Below, one piece after another: positions 44,881-58,368 of a stretch of 64,000 bases of DNA. Each line of letters opens with the position of its first letter. The first letter of the stretch is position 1. Both the position numbers and the translations under genes were made by a program. The notes beneath the pieces are model-generated. The model saw only the letters and a program-made list of their open reading frames with translations, was not told the DNA's origin and did not search any database. Source of the stretch: Diadema setosum (taxonomy: Eukaryota; Echinodermata; Echinoidea; Diadematoida; Diadematidae); assembly GCA_033980235.1 (NCBI GenBank), contig CM067072.1, forward strand, positions 15,689,047 through 15,753,046. The letters run 5' to 3'.

Positions 44881-46058
44881 TATATGTCCACACAGAAAAA
44901 AAAATGTATAAAGCCGAAATAAACAGCAATGGAGACCCGTTAGGAAATCGTTTTCATGTCCTTAAAAATGCCTACGCGGAAAATAATTTTTTACCATGTT
45001 TACATCCCTGCTTATGATGTGCTAGTACTTCTCTATCTCCTTGACTGCATACAAGCCCATTTTCTCTCATGTCCAAAGTCAGTGGACTCCGTAAAAGTAT
45101 CGACAGTATAGAGTGCATATTCCATAATTGTAATCGTTACGAATTGTGATTAAAAACAAAATATCACTTGTTCACTTTCTAAGTACACATGGGAGCAGAT
45201 GAGTGTAAAACTGCTCTACAAGTGTAAGATTTTAATTGAGCCTTCATTGCTGTTCATGCGACTACTACTTACGGTAGATTTATAACACGTACATCCAAAC
45301 ATTATTGGCTTCTTTGTGTCCGTAAGTCTTAGGATAACATGTGTATCCATTTTCTCTTACTCTTTTACAAAAAGAAGACAAAACAAACAACTATTTTCAT
45401 GTGATGTAATAGAGGATACAAACATAACGATATTCAAAAGCGCAGCTGTACAAGACCTTCTTTAATGAGATCCGGAATTATTGGCTTTCGCAAATATTAC
45501 AGAGTGGTCGGGATTCCAACAATCCAGTGAGGATATACTCAGGTTGTTACCACATTAAGTGCAGTTATTAGGCATATAGGAAGGAGCAATGTGTCGTACA
45601 TGAGTATGAGTGGGAAGTTCTGTCTTATTACTCGCAGCTTCAATTATTCATTATTCATGTATTCATTATCATATGTACATTTTTAATGTGTACAAACCCA
45701 AGAAAATAGAAAATGACATACCACAACTTTTTTTTTTTTAATGTAAGGCTCTATTCTAAAGTAATTTTGCTTTTTCATTATCCATAAGGACGGAGTCTCT
45801 TTGAATAGCATTCCTTATGATTGTAATTTAAGTACATTCGAGTCGCAATTTGGAAAGTCCATCTGTGGCGGCAAAATTGTAAGAAACAAATGACTGATAT
45901 CTTATATGACTTACAAGCATCCCCCATGAGGGATATCACTGCATTGAGATTGATTCAAACTGTCCAGCAGGATGTTATCGCTTACTGTAAAGTAAACATT
46001 TAAATAGAAGAAATATCAATAAAATCATAACAAACATCAAAAAAAAACATAAACAATA
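44881..46058. other. No gene supported
   Basis: AT-rich intergenic or intronic sequence; no repeats with clear ends and no RNA gene seen. Confidence 0.45.
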
Positions 46059-46624
46059 TTAAAGGGAAGGTAAACCCAAAGAGCAATGTGGATTGAGTGA
46101 AAGCAGCAACATTAGTAGAACGCATCAGTGAAAGTTTGAGGAAAATCGGACAATCGATGCAAAAGTTATGAATTTTTAAAGTTTTGGTAATGGAACCGCT
46201 GGATGAGGAGACTACTAGAGGATATGACGTATGAGTGGACAACAATACAAAGAAAATATAAAGGAAATTCAACAAAAATTCACTTTTCTAGAATTATGAA
46301 AGAGCAATGGACCAACCGCTTTCAGAAAGCAGGGGGAATAATTGCTACCCTTAGCATATGTCAATATCAAGTTGATGGAATTTGTAATTTTCATGGAAAA
46401 TTGATTTTTGTAGAATTTTCTTTATATTTTCTTGGTATTGTTGTCCACTCATACGTCATAACCTCTAGTAGTCTCCTCATCCAGTGGTTCCAACACCAAA
46501 ACTTTAAAAATTCATAACTTTTGCATCGATTGTCCGATTTTCTTCAAACTTTCACTGATGTGTTCTACTAATGTTGCTGCTTTCACTCAATCCACATTGC
46601 TCTTGGGGTTTATCTTCCCTTTAA
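46059..46624. mobile_element. Foldback MITE, family A, copy 3 (best preserved)
   Basis: TTAA at 46059-46062 and 46621-46624; ends TTAAAGGGAAGGTAAACCC and complement. Each arm of about 230 bp carries GAGTGAAAGCAGCAACATTA, AAAATCGGACAATCGATGCA and AGTTATGAATTTTTAAAGTT, so the whole unit can fold into one long hairpin. Open frames in it (for example 46203-46517) are by-products of the repeat. Confidence 0.88.
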
Positions 46625-47305
46625 ATCCGGATATTTGTGTTTATTCTCTGTAACATTCATGGTTATCACCATGGTTATCTATTCCAGCAATAAAATTGCC
46701 CAACTCTTCCTAAAAGGTACGATAATTTGTGTGTTATTTTTTAATCACGTATTCATGTTTATAAAGTAAGTAAGATCATGTCTTACCGGTAAGTTCATGT
46801 TCATGTTCATAAAGTAAGTACTTATATCTTACTTGTAAATTTTAATTTTTTGGTAGACGTAGTGATTATACATTTCCGCCATGTTCAAATAGGCTTATGA
46901 ACATGTGGGACTTTTGAATTTTGGGGAGATTTACATTTCATTGCACAACACTATTGGATGTTTAATAACCGAGCAATATTTGTTGACATGATAAAGTCAT
47001 TTTTAAACTCTGTTCAAGATGCAGTTTGCTATCTCTGTCATCTCGTAATTCCAGTAGTGCTGTTTTAAAGTTGTTATTGCGACAGAAATCATTTTTAAAC
47101 CATCGTCATAGACTTGGATCTCATGATTTTAATGTTATCCTTATTGATCATTGATCATTATCAAAGCCATTACTATCAGTGCCATATTCATTATCCAGCC
47201 TCTCCATAAAAAAGAAAAAAAAATATCTAGGAACAAAGTAGACACTTGCCTTAAATTGACTTCGATACTCAAGCGGTCACACAGATCAGACTGATTTTCT
47301 TGCAG

Positions 47306-47434
47306 AGAAGTATGCCTATGGATTCTTCTTTATGAGACGGGGTGTGCCCATCAGTAGCTCGATCGTGCCGGCGGAGTGCTATAGTGCCACAACTGTCGGC
47401 AAGCATCGACCCTCTACAGGTAACTCCCTCACAG
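47306..47434 (+). CDS. Candidate internal exon with two in-frame donors
   Basis: The acceptor TGATTTTCTTGCAG ends at 47305. The following 114 nt are open in one frame (KYAYGFFMRRGVPISSSIVP, then AECYSATTVGKHRPST) and end at CTACAG|GTAACT (47419). A second, stronger donor ACAG|GTGAGT lies 15 nt later (47434) in the same phase. Both versions are phase 1 at each end, so inclusion would keep the reading frame. I recognise no domain. The splice-site quality and phase symmetry are the main support. Confidence 0.42.
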
Positions 47435-47820
47435 GTGAGTTTCAAAAAAATCCACAATCAGTGAAGCACACTACACCTATACATCCCACGCATAACTATT
47501 CAGCTCCAACCCATGGTTTGATGACCCGAAAAGATCAGCTGCATGTGTGCCAATTTTTTTCCTCTCTCATCTGTTTCTTCCAACCTGACAACACCCTATC
47601 GAGCGTTACAACAGTAGATACAAAAGCTTATGGTGACGCACGAGTTTTGCCACGTTACAACAATGTTTTTTTTTCAAAGACATTACATCAGTGTAGAAAT
47701 AGGGTCCACTGAGTTTATTTGCTTCTTGTGTAATCGTCACCTGATGTGAAAGTAGACAAATACAAAGCTTACATAAGGATGAAATTATGTCACATGATGT
47801 TTGCACGTCGTTAATTCGGA

Positions 47821-47890
47821 ATTAATAATAATAATAATACATGGTACTTATAATGCGCCAATTCCACATAACTATAAACGTGCTCAAGGC
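47821..47890 (+). repeat. (TAA)n followed by retroposon-like segment
   Basis: A short (AAT)n tract adjoins ACTTATAATGCGCCAATTCC and GCTCAAGGCGC, which resembles the end of L2-like SINE/LINE families in which a GCGC-containing stem precedes an (AAT)n tail. Only one copy is seen. Confidence 0.4.
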
Positions 47891-48991
47891 GCAGTAGAAA
47901 AAGTGAGTTATGAAGTACAAAAATCATTACACAAACATGCACATGAAAATGAATGACACAATAATGATAATTAAAAAAATCATAATAATTATAAAATTCT
48001 AATGGAAAACGATTACGAACAAATGAGTCTTGAGGGCAACTTTAAAGGAAATCAAATATTTAAATCTATAGTGAATGCTTCGACTACAGCTCACAAATTA
48101 CGTAAGCATTCTTGTGGGATGACCTTAGTCAATGCCAGTAAAAGAGTAAAATCAAATAAACCGCAGAGTAGAAGTTCCATAAAAGGTTAACAGCTAAAAA
48201 ATGTGGGTTTTTTTTTTTTTTTGGGGGGGGGGGTCATGTTCTCATTACACAGCGATAACACTATATCAACTTACAACTCCCCCATTGCCTTGTACGCAAA
48301 GCTATCAGAAAGATTGACAAAGTTGTCTGTTATTTGGTAATATTGTATCCTTCTCCCTATCACAGTAAAGTTAGCATTGTCAGCTGAAGAAATAAAATAT
48401 GCGAAACGCAGAATTCTATCTTCGTGACTTCGTGTCAAAAAAGGACATTTATCGTTTAGGACGAATTGTCTTTAATAATATAGATATGTTGGTGAAAGGC
48501 TTGTATGGCCCCATCAACCCATCATCTAATCACAATATGTGGTGTTCGATGAAAACATGAAATGTGAAAACCCTTAATTTCCATAATGTCTCATCGACCG
48601 AAAAGTTCGATAGTGATGAAACATTTTTTATTCTCTTTGTCTAATTTTAGTCTATCTCTATATTTCAAAGCTGAAATGCCATGAATGTGACATTTGGATT
48701 ATGCAAAACTCTTGTTGATTTTGAAACGCATCGACTTCCAAAGTTAATATATAACAGAGTCCCCCTGTGAAGACCTCAGACACTATGGTTCTGACAACTT
48801 TGATAGCGTTATCAAGAAAATCCATTATCAACGCTCAATCATTCGTAATTTCCCTACTTTTTTTTTTTTTTTTTTTGCTTTGGTATGAGGTAAAGCCTAT
48901 TTCGCTTCAGTAGTAAACGAAGAAATTACGACGTTTTGATATATTATTTTCTTTTAGCTAATATATTTAGATGTTCGTATTGCCCTATAGA

Positions 48992-49150
48992 ACTGTGCAA
49001 GGACGTTTAATTAAATTTATCTATAATGGTAATTTAGCTCAATACTTGTATGAAAATAAAATACAGTATTGACTGTGCATGGACGTTTACTTTAGTTTAT
49101 CTATAACGTTCATTTAGCTCAATCCTTGTAGAAAATAAAATACAGTATTG
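48992..49150. repeat. Two-copy tandem repeat, about 78 bp
   Basis: GACGTTTA..TTTATCTATAA, then TTTAGCTCAAT.CTTGTA, then AAAATAAAATACAGTATTGAC occurs twice in succession with a few changes. Confidence 0.85.
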
Positions 49151-49394
49151 ACACTAACATAAAGCTTGCTTTTATTTCTTTTTTTTTCGCGTGTGTGTTT
49201 GCGTATGTATAATGTGTGTTAGCGAGCGTTCAAAAAATGACATAGAAAAGACTGTTATTGGTTGCCGAGCGATAATCATGTGTATCAACTTTTCTGTTTT
49301 CCTCAACATATCTGTTAACCGTAGACTGTATAACACACTGATTGAAAGAAAAAAAAAAGGACACGACGTGATTGAGAAATGCCATTTCACATAT

Positions 49395-49468
49395 GAAGAG
49401 CTTGCTTCCAAGAGGCGCTAAATCCTTTGAAAAAGGATGGATTAAGCTCCTTTTGGAAGCAAGTTCAA
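49395..49468. repeat. Hairpin element, copy 2
   Basis: GAAGAGCTTGCTTCCAAGAG and GGCGCTAAATCC repeat the left arm of 6277-6351; the right arm (CTCCTTTTGGAAGCAAGTTC) has several changes. It adjoins AT-rich sequence with no gene. Confidence 0.7.
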
Positions 49469-50429
49469 CAGACAATACAAGAGTTTTCTAGAAAGGCAAA
49501 ATGTATTTTTATTTCTAATATCAAAGAGAAAACTCCCTATACAGATTGACCGTCAAATGAGGATTTACAGTGACCTTCCTGAGTATTAAGATTTAGTCTT
49601 TCTTTTATTTTAGTCGATAGTTTTTGTTTTTGTTTTTGCTCATTGCTGAGTGAAAGAGCTGCAGATATAAATCCTTAATTTTCGTTTGGTTTTCTTATTC
49701 ATGAAAAAGTTGTAGAAATAATTTGAAATTGAAAACAAAAATAAATGAACTATAAAACCTACATTCTAACATACTATATGGAAAGACTGGTTACGCTTCA
49801 TGAGGATTTTCTGTAATGGTGCTTTGGAACTAGAACTACTGGAAGAGGCTATCTCGAATAGAAGAATATAGAATAGCACCTTTTTTTTTTCAAGTAACTT
49901 AAGAAACTTTGAAACAAGGGTTGAAAATGTTAATACGAAAGTAAATGTTTATGCAAAAGAGAAAAGGGTAAAGGCCTTGTCCATCATAAGAAGGGGCTAA
50001 ATATCTAAATCTCGGTAATTTCATGGATGAATTGCAACGTAGTGAAATGGTAAGAGGAATGTATCAAAAATGAAAAGCAAAAAATGTAAATAGCATGTTT
50101 CAAAGATAAATATAGGTACAAAAGTAAAACAATATATCAAAATAAGTTATTTGAACTTGAAGAGGTGTAAACGTAAGACATTATTACAAAGAGAAGTTCA
50201 GATTGAATATTTGGAAGGTATTAAAGTAAATTGTGTGCAAAGAAAAGCCAAAAGAAAATTACAGTGATTAAGGAGAATTAACAAGAAGAAAAAAAATATA
50301 TATATATATTGGAAAGGAACTGAATAAAAACAAAAATAAAAACAAAATAAAATAAGAATAGAATCCAAAATAAGGAAATCAATGAAATCTTTTTTTAGGC
50401 CCTGCCCTTCCCCTACCATTGTACGGCAT

Positions 50430-50641
50430 CAGAGCAAAGTGTGACAAGCATAGTCGTGTGCACTCTCAGCTGGGATTCGTCCTCCGCATGTTCGGATCGA
50501 TTCGCAAAGTTCTTTTTCGGGGTTTCCGCACCGTTGGTCTTCTCGTACAGTAGATATGGAAGCCCCGAGTCCTACTATCCCCGGTTTACCGGGCGTAGGA
50601 CCCGTTAGATAGGGCGCTGAGGCCGGAGCTGAGTTCCTCAT
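50430..50641 (-). other. GC-rich open segment, unrecognised
   Basis: Two minus-strand frames are open here: a 70-codon one starting at 50641, and another after a TAG giving DSGLPYLLYEKTNGAETPKK and more. The abrupt change in base composition against A-rich flanks suggests an exon or a retroelement fragment. No splice pair is convincing and no motif is recognised. Confidence 0.25.
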
Positions 50642-51121
50642 TTTATACTGCAGTTAAACCGAAAAGACAGTGTCGATGAACTACTAGTATGTGCGCCAAC
50701 GACCAAGCAATTAGCAGGGATTGTAATATCAAGATGAACAAACCTCTTCGCACTGTTGACATAAACTTTCTTTTTAGATCTTTTTTAAACCTCAAAGACG
50801 TACAAAGTATAGATGGAAAGGCACACACACACACATACACACACACATACATATTATGTCTTCAATAATTGTCAGGAGTGTTTGAGGGAGTTGCGTCTGG
50901 AGAAGCGGAAGAAGAATTTATATTTATCTTTAACTATACTGAAGGATGACCCTCTCCACAGGTATACTAGCAACATACCAGAGAGGTTGGCGTGGTGGAC
51001 AGACCAGACATCCCTGGAGCTATATTCCATGAATAATTCATTTACGAGGATTACTCCATCAATACGTTGTACTGACGGGAAATGTCCATGCCCATTCTAT
51101 ACAGTGACTGGAAACAGCTGA

Positions 51122-52230
51122 TGTTGTTAACCATAATTAACCTAAATGAAGAAACTATGATTTCATTGCACTGTATGGAATTTATGCATATTTTATGGAA
51201 TTTTAAGGATAGAAGTGATAAATGTTCTGAAATAGAAAGTCCTTTTAAAAATAAGGAATAATGATTTAAGAGACATACTAATCTCGCCAGTGCAGCATAC
51301 TACTGTTTTTATCGTTTTCATTCTTTACTGTCTTAAAAGTCACTTTTCAGTTTTTGTTGTGTAGTTTGCTAAACCTGAAAAAAAAATCTTTTGATATGCA
51401 TGAAAAAAAAAAGTGAACAGGGACTTATAAAAGAAAGAAAACAATAGATACATACTGCATTTGCTAGCAATGCTTGTCCTCTAAATTATTGTTATTTCAT
51501 TTCTTTTTTCGGGAAAGGATTTCTATCTCAAAACACTTTTCAACCAAATTCAATGCAGTGCACTTTCAATTTATATTCTGAATCATAAATCCTTTTTTTA
51601 ACAAATTTATTTCCACTATTTTTTTTAACCCTCTGCGTCGCGTTTATGATTCAGCGTACGACAGTGCAATCGGGATTAGCACCTCTCTTTGAAAGTAGAG
51701 GAAACGAAAAAAAGTTTTGAAACATTGTTTTGAAAAATTTTCCTGTTCAAGATAAAAAAAAGAAATCATGATTGAATAATAGACATGCCGAACTTGGAAG
51801 TGCAGTATGTATTTTATCGTTGCCTTTCTTACTTATAGTAAACTGGTAAAAGTTCCTTTTTAGTTTCGATATGTTCTTTTTAAGTTTTTCTGTTATGTTT
51901 ATTTGACATTTTTCCGTTTTATATTCTTTACACTGTCATGACTGTGCGTTTCTTTGTGATTCAGAAAACGAATTGAAAGTGAATTGAACTAAATTGTATT
52001 TGGGTAAACTCAGCTTCGTTGAGTTTACCCAAGTACTGGATATAATCGGTTTTATTTAGAGTTCATGTTTTTGTGTTAAGTATTGTTTTGTTGTTGTCAA
52101 AATGTTGAAGTGTGTCCCCCATATCATTTCCATGTTTTACTGATCTTGCGTTCTTTCATTATTACTGCATCTTTGTCAGATGTGGAACTAAAATGAAATT
52201 AAATGTAATGAAATGGAATAATATAAATAT
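51122..52230. other. No gene; perfect hairpin at 52000-52032
   Basis: TTGGGTAAACTCA (52000-52012) and its exact complement (52020-52032) flank a 7-nt GCTTCGT loop. Downstream, AAATGAAATTAAATGTAATG near 52192 resembles the simple tail of a LINE 3' end, so the hairpin may lie in a retrotransposon 3' UTR. Confidence 0.5.
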
Positions 52231-53192
52231 CTAAATACCTTCTCACACATGCAGACAACACAACTTTTTCTTTGTAGAGAATGTAATTCTCTGTTATGTG
52301 GAGGTTCAAAATCTACGCATGGAAATTGCCATTATGGAAATGTAAAAAGACATTATGGTCATTGTAAAGCTCTTTAAAAGAATACCCAGCTTATCTCAAT
52401 ATTTTTCGATGATTTACGCTTATTATCATTCATGAAATACGGTAGCCATTATAATCACATGTTTTTACTAAAGATCTTTAAAGTTTTGTGGCTGCAAAGA
52501 CTTTTCAGCAGGAAGTTGAACCCTCTGTAGTCTTCAAAGAAGAAAATGATGGAAAATACGCGAGACGACGTCGTATCTCGAAGCCACGATCACGGATGCA
52601 ATGCACGTACAATGATTTATATAGGCAAGGCAAAAAAAAAAAAAAAAAAACCCAACTAATTTGAATCACACAAGCAGAGAACACTTCCACTTTTACTATG
52701 GAATAGTTGCATTATACTAACATGACTAATTACGCAGTAACAATAAAAAAAAATATTACATAACGTGGAGTTTATTTCATAACATTTCTGATCAATTAAT
52801 GGAGCTTCGAAGTTTTCGCAACGATCTTTTAAATGCATGTTTTCAGCGTAATGGTATCTGTAAATGATCACAATAAATGTTATATCTTTTAGATTGTGGT
52901 AACGTACACATGCGCGTGTCATTCTTCCTACAGTATATGCATTATGGTAGGACGCAGTCCTTCGACTGTGTTGTTATTGGTTTTTTTTTGTGTTTTTTTT
53001 TTTTTGGTAAGTCAAGTATATCAACTTTAGAATTGTGCAAGATTTTTCGAAATGTGAATATATGGGAATCTTACTAATAATGTGTCAGAATCACATTTAC
53101 CACGATATCGTTTTTTTTTTTTAAATACATATTCATTGGAGTGACCGCAATGGAGATTCAATTTTCCTATAATTACGTACTCGCTTTCCTAA

Positions 53193-53224
<32 letters not shown>

Positions 53225-53593
53225 GGGAATGGGGCGGGAATCAAATTATATGCATAGTTTAGACTTAATTTGAACATCTTGTTAGAATGTGTGACTCGGC
53301 AAAAAGTAACCAATTTAACTTAATTTGATGAAACTCTTATATTACCCTAAAATGAAAAGGAATAAAAGACAACTGATGAGGATGCATGATTTCCAACGCG
53401 GTCGAATTTATGTATAGGACATATCAACTTTAATGGTAAAAGAAATATGTCTTGTATCATCTATAGTAATGTCACAAGATATATGTTACAGTCGCTGATG
53501 AACGATCATTAGCATGAAAGAATGAACATTGCTTTCATTTTAGCTTGTAAGTTCATCGTAATAATTAAAAACCAGCCAACCATCTCACTGCAG

Positions 53594-53637
53594 TGCTGCC
53601 AAGCAGCTGCATGCCGCAACGTCTGGCAAACCTGCAG
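53594..53637 (+). CDS. Candidate micro-exon with strong splice sites
   Basis: CATCTCACTGCAG ends at 53593 and CCTGCAG|GTGAGCC begins the next intron; the 44 nt between are open in more than one frame (for example AAKQLHAATSGKPA). They sit in an isolated GC-rich patch (53590-53690). The donor matches the consensus well. There is no protein evidence, so chance is possible. Confidence 0.22.
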
Positions 53638-54230
53638 GTGAGCCGGCGCTCCAGCGGGGGCCAGGTGGCCTCGAGTTGCGGGGATATAGGATAAACATTT
53701 TGTAAAGCTTAATTAAAAGGAAACTCCCATTTTTATACAATTTATCAAGACAGAACAGACTCAGTTTTGCTGCAGGACCAAATTACAAATTTCTAAGTTA
53801 AGTTAATTATTCAAATCACCATGTCTTTAATTTCTTCAAAATTGGTCTACAGTGTATATAACATCTTTATTCCTCTCACTATTTTCCCTGCAAATCAGTG
53901 CAAGTTGTTTCTCGAAAGGAGATTGCATTCATTATTTATAACACAAATAGAACATGTTTAACCTAACAAGAAGGGTAGAAAGCAATGCGTGGACCCTCCT
54001 TTTTTACTTGGAAAGACAGAAAATAATGAAAAATTAAGCCTGACAATGATGATAGAAATAACTCTTAAATGGATTACAAGCTATAAGGAAATGAGTTTGT
54101 ATGTTATGTAGCCCCAGACCAACTTTATAGATCTCTGTAATATTACAGCTATTAAAGCTTTTAAATTATCATTAGTTTTGGTATCGTAATCATTCAACTC
54201 ACTATACTATAACAAGGAGTACAGTAACTT

Positions 54231-54232
<2 letters not shown>

Positions 54233-54268
<36 letters not shown>
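54233..54268. repeat. (TA)n microsatellite
   Basis: About 17 TA units. The surrounding 53640-55600 shows no gene I can support. Confidence 0.9.
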
Positions 54269-54271
<3 letters not shown>

Positions 54272-55739
54272 TCTTTTTAATAGCAACTCGCATTGCGACA
54301 TTTGATATTAGGGAATCATTGCATGTGACTTTATAATTTTAAAATTTCTATCCAAAATGAGACCAAAAAATTACTTGACTTAAGTGTCTAATTATATCAA
54401 TATATGAAGACATACAATCAAAAGTTTCAAATAGGACAAAAATATGTGTCCTCTGAAATTCTCCGAAAATCGCTTTACCTATAGTAAACTCTAAACACAG
54501 TCTTAAATGATATATGAAAATATATTTGTCGTTCAAATATCACATTAACACCTGATGAATGATTTGGGCCCACAAACACAAAAAAACAACAACCAACAAC
54601 AACACCTTTTTTTAATGGCGTAATTATATCAATTACATCACTGCAGATATTGATATGAAAGGTGCATAACATATACGTTAGACGCGTGAGTACACGGCGG
54701 CAGGAAATCAGTGCTATCGTTTGTAAGCGTTATCAATTTGTAACGCACCAGATGACAATAACTTTAATGTGCGCCGTATAATAATCATTATGATAGTAAC
54801 ACACGAACATAGTCACTTTTCAAATCATCTTCTATAAGTATCATGAAATCTAGATGTTTCTGTTCAGCACAGGACAGTCCCTGCCATTGAGTTTTTGTAT
54901 GGTTTACCATTTACATTGATTCACGCAGAACCCATCAGTGCCCACGATCAGGCAAGTTAATGATAAACCTGTTCAGAGTTACAATCGAAGAATATACATA
55001 GGTGTACAGTTAAAGGTCATTGCAAACCGAGTTTAATTTGCTTAGAAATGACTTGTTGAGGTACTTAAAAATTTCATGAAAACTATATAATCTATCATAT
55101 TCATATAATTCTGAACTAGGTGCATATTGGAATGCACAGGTGAAAGCGATATCTTTTCAACCAGATTATCAAGAGTCATTTATGCTGTATTCAACTGCTC
55201 TTTTTCGTAAAAATAAATAACAATAATCAATGTTTCAAACAGTCTTTCATTCAGAGGTCATTGCAGACCACTTCTTACTGTGAATAAGCCAGTTCATAGT
55301 TAAGCATTGTGCATGAGCAGAAAAGGTCAGCAATGTAGGCCCCTACTATTGAACAGGTATGTTGGTTTAAACTCCAAATTTACTGAGATAAACATCTGTG
55401 ATGTTATGATTATTCGTGTCATCCTTATAATGGTGCTTGACAGCGAATCCACCTGACTGCAATTAACTGCCCATTAATAAAGCCTATATAGTAATTGGTG
55501 ATGATATCTAAATAGATGTTTGGTAATGCATTCAATGTAAGACAATGAAATTGGTACTTCCTAAAGTCTTACATTATTATGCAACTATTCTGGTCATCTT
55601 GTCTACGCAAGTTCATTCCTAATTTGAAGATGAATTCCATAAATTACATAATGTTGCTTGAAAACGATGAAAGGGCCTAAACAACTAAGAAAAAAAAATA
55701 AAGGACATTTGTGCCAATGTCCACATGATATGTGCACAT

Positions 55740-55884
55740 GAACTAATGTGTACACGAATTGGCCTACTACAGCTTGGTGTACTGCTTCAGCAGAGACACC
55801 GAGCTGCCTCAGGTAAAGCATGGGGCTCCTCTGGCGGTGAGCGTCGTACATCACTCGGTGTAGCATGTTCTGCTCATGATTCAC
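55740..55884 (-). other. Ambiguous coding-like segment
   Basis: The minus frame reads MYDAHRQRSPMLYLRQLGVS, then AEAVHQAVVGQF, with exon-like composition but weak splice sites. The plus strand instead offers CTACTACAG|...|CTCAG|GTAAAG around 40 nt at about 55773-55812. I cannot choose between an exon on either strand and chance. Confidence 0.2.
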
Positions 55885-56729
55885 ATTCGGATATCAACGA
55901 ACATTCGTTGGCGTGGTGAACGTCAGTAACGCCATTTTCCCACTTCAACACATTCACCAAGTTTTTGCGAAAGATCACCTCAAACTTGCATCAGATTGCC
56001 AGCAATATGACTTAACTGATTGCAAAGGGTTTAATGCAGATCTACGAACATGACGAAAACGACTGTTTTCGAATACCACGCGTATATCTACAGGAGTACA
56101 GCCTATATTGCACGTGGTAACGCAATTCTTCACACATTTCTTACTGTAGAAGTCTTGATGATTACATTATGTTTGACATGATCTTGCCATGGAAAATGTC
56201 TACTGATAGTCCTACAGGTAAATCCAAGTGTACGCAACCTATAGAACACAAACGTAAATGCATAAGTCTTTTCTACTTCTAGTACACATAATATGTCTCT
56301 GGCTAATCAAATTATGGTACCCTGGCCAGTGTCCCCTCTACGGGTATTCTGTTTCAGAACATTCAGATTTTCTACGAACTCCTCCTAGAAACAACGATGA
56401 AGTTATTATTATCTCGTTATTCATTTTATTGAAGGGGGATATATCCTTGCAAAAATACCGTGAATAAATGGACACATGCACTTATACGACTTGGCAGAGT
56501 CAGAAAATGATGCTTTTTAAAAAATAATTTTGGCAGGTAATATGTTTTGATTATAAAACATGAAATTCTAAAGCAAACTTTAAAATAAGTCATTTAGGTT
56601 TTGTATCAAGTTGCTTAGACAGTTAGTTAAAACGATTTTGATATGAAAATGTATGTGAAGGAGCGATTAACTGGCAATTAAGAAAAAAAATGTAGCCAAA
56701 AACACTCACTTGGTGAAATCTGCGGCTTC

Positions 56730-57120
56730 TCGCCGCGTGCGCAGAGGCAACAAGCTGCCGCGGTTTCGGTCTTCTCTCGGCTTTGACCTAGACCATGAAA
56801 TGCTCAGAGCGTCTGCGAGAGCCGACGAGTTTTCTGTGTATTAGTCAATAACAAGTTCCAGATGGCGGAGAGGTCAACCCACAGAGCTGCGACCTATCTA
56901 TTCCGATGTCAATCTGATTTTCGGACCAATGTGACGCCCCGGTGGTTCAAACTTGACCATATACCGTGTTCTGTGTGTCGCCAACCGGTGCACGAGGTAC
57001 CGGTGGTATAGAAGCCTTGTCCAAGATGAACAAACGTGAAGGACGAGCTACCGGCCCGTGCATGCAAGTCGCGTGAGTACGAGCGCACGCTCAGTGCACA
57101 CGCAGAAAAAGAAAAAGCAC
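56730..57120 (+). promoter_or_regulatory. CpG-richer candidate promoter and first-exon region
   Basis: CpG dinucleotides are dense compared with the surroundings (CTCGCCGCGTGCGCAGAGG near 56729, GCCGCGG near 56756). CCAGATGGCGGAGAG at 56858 resembles a YY1-type start element. It opens a 49-codon frame (56862-57011) beginning MAERSTHRAATYLFRC. A second ATG at 57027 runs 16 codons to a TCGC|GTGAGT donor. No downstream exon could be linked, so the gene is unknown. Confidence 0.3.
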
Positions 57121-57659
57121 CCATGCTAACCCTCTTTCGAAGCCGTGAACTTGGCTGTACAGCACGCTTTCAATACACTTTATGGCTAGTTCTTCTGGAG
57201 GCTGAAAATATGGGTCATCACCTAGTACCTCTTTTTGTGTAATTTTTCAATCACCCTTTTCCTCAAAAGAAATATCTTCTTCCAAACAAAATATTCTGCA
57301 CGCCATCTATACCTTCACTATTTTTACAACAACAAGAAGAACAACAACTCCCTAACAACAAGTAGGCAGAATATATTATGTTGAGCAGGTGACCAAGCAA
57401 GCATTAAGTCACTGAATAGCCGATTCAAATCAAGTTAAAGCCCACATGGATATTATTTCCCCGAAATGCATCTTGCGTGTCGATTTAGAAATAGATGACA
57501 ATCTATGGATGAAAAATGTTTGTAAAGTAATCCGTAGGAAAAACATGCAATTACCAGTAAACTCTGCTTTTATATGTAGGAAAGTATTCGAACATCAAGA
57601 ATCGCCCCAACATCAAATGTAAGAACAGCTTAAGTTCTATGACACTATTTGAAAAAGAC

Positions 57660-57660
<1 letters not shown>

Positions 57661-57700
<40 letters not shown>
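57661..57700. repeat. (CA)n microsatellite
   Basis: About 19 CA units. Confidence 0.95.
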
Positions 57701-58280
57701 GTCACATTGATGAATTAACAGGCAGAAAGGAATTTGCCAAACAGACCTACACACGCAAACATGGATGAAAGGTTTCTCTGCTCTGTATATATGCCAACGT
57801 CTTCGAAAAAAAAAATGTTATATTGAGTGATTTTTTGGTCAAATTATTGAGCAAGCTATACACTGCTATAAGGGAAGTCGTGCAACAAACAAACAAACAT
57901 GTACTAAAAAAGGGAGAAGGGAATGAAGGGAGGTTCCTAAAATGCGTAACAGTCTTATAAATCTTCAGTTATATAGGTAACAATCTAAGAAGCAGAAGTT
58001 CCAACGCGAAATTTAGATTTGTCAAAATCACGTGGTTCTGAAGAATACCAGTGGTACGGTAATTGTTTTTTGTGCATTCTATTCCACATTGATATTTCTT
58101 TTTATCTCGCTGTTCACATTAAGTGGATATCCCTAGTGATCTGCTAAACAGGCAACGGTAATTCTTATCTGTGAAGAGTTATATCTTATCTCGAAATCCG
58201 GACCAAGTAATTCGGAAAGATAGTTTGGGAAATCTTGGTAAACGTCGATATAGATTCAAATAGGATTTGTGTCAGTGCTA

Positions 58281-58322
58281 ATATTAATAATAATGATAAT
58301 GATGATGATGATGATGATGATG

Positions 58323-58368
<46 letters not shown>

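Noticed and set aside
44565..45017. 150-codon plus-strand frame
   Set aside because: Much of it crosses the palindromic MITE at 44664-44880; the rest shows no domain.
46203..46517. 104-codon plus-strand frame
   Set aside because: It lies wholly within a TTAA-flanked foldback MITE.
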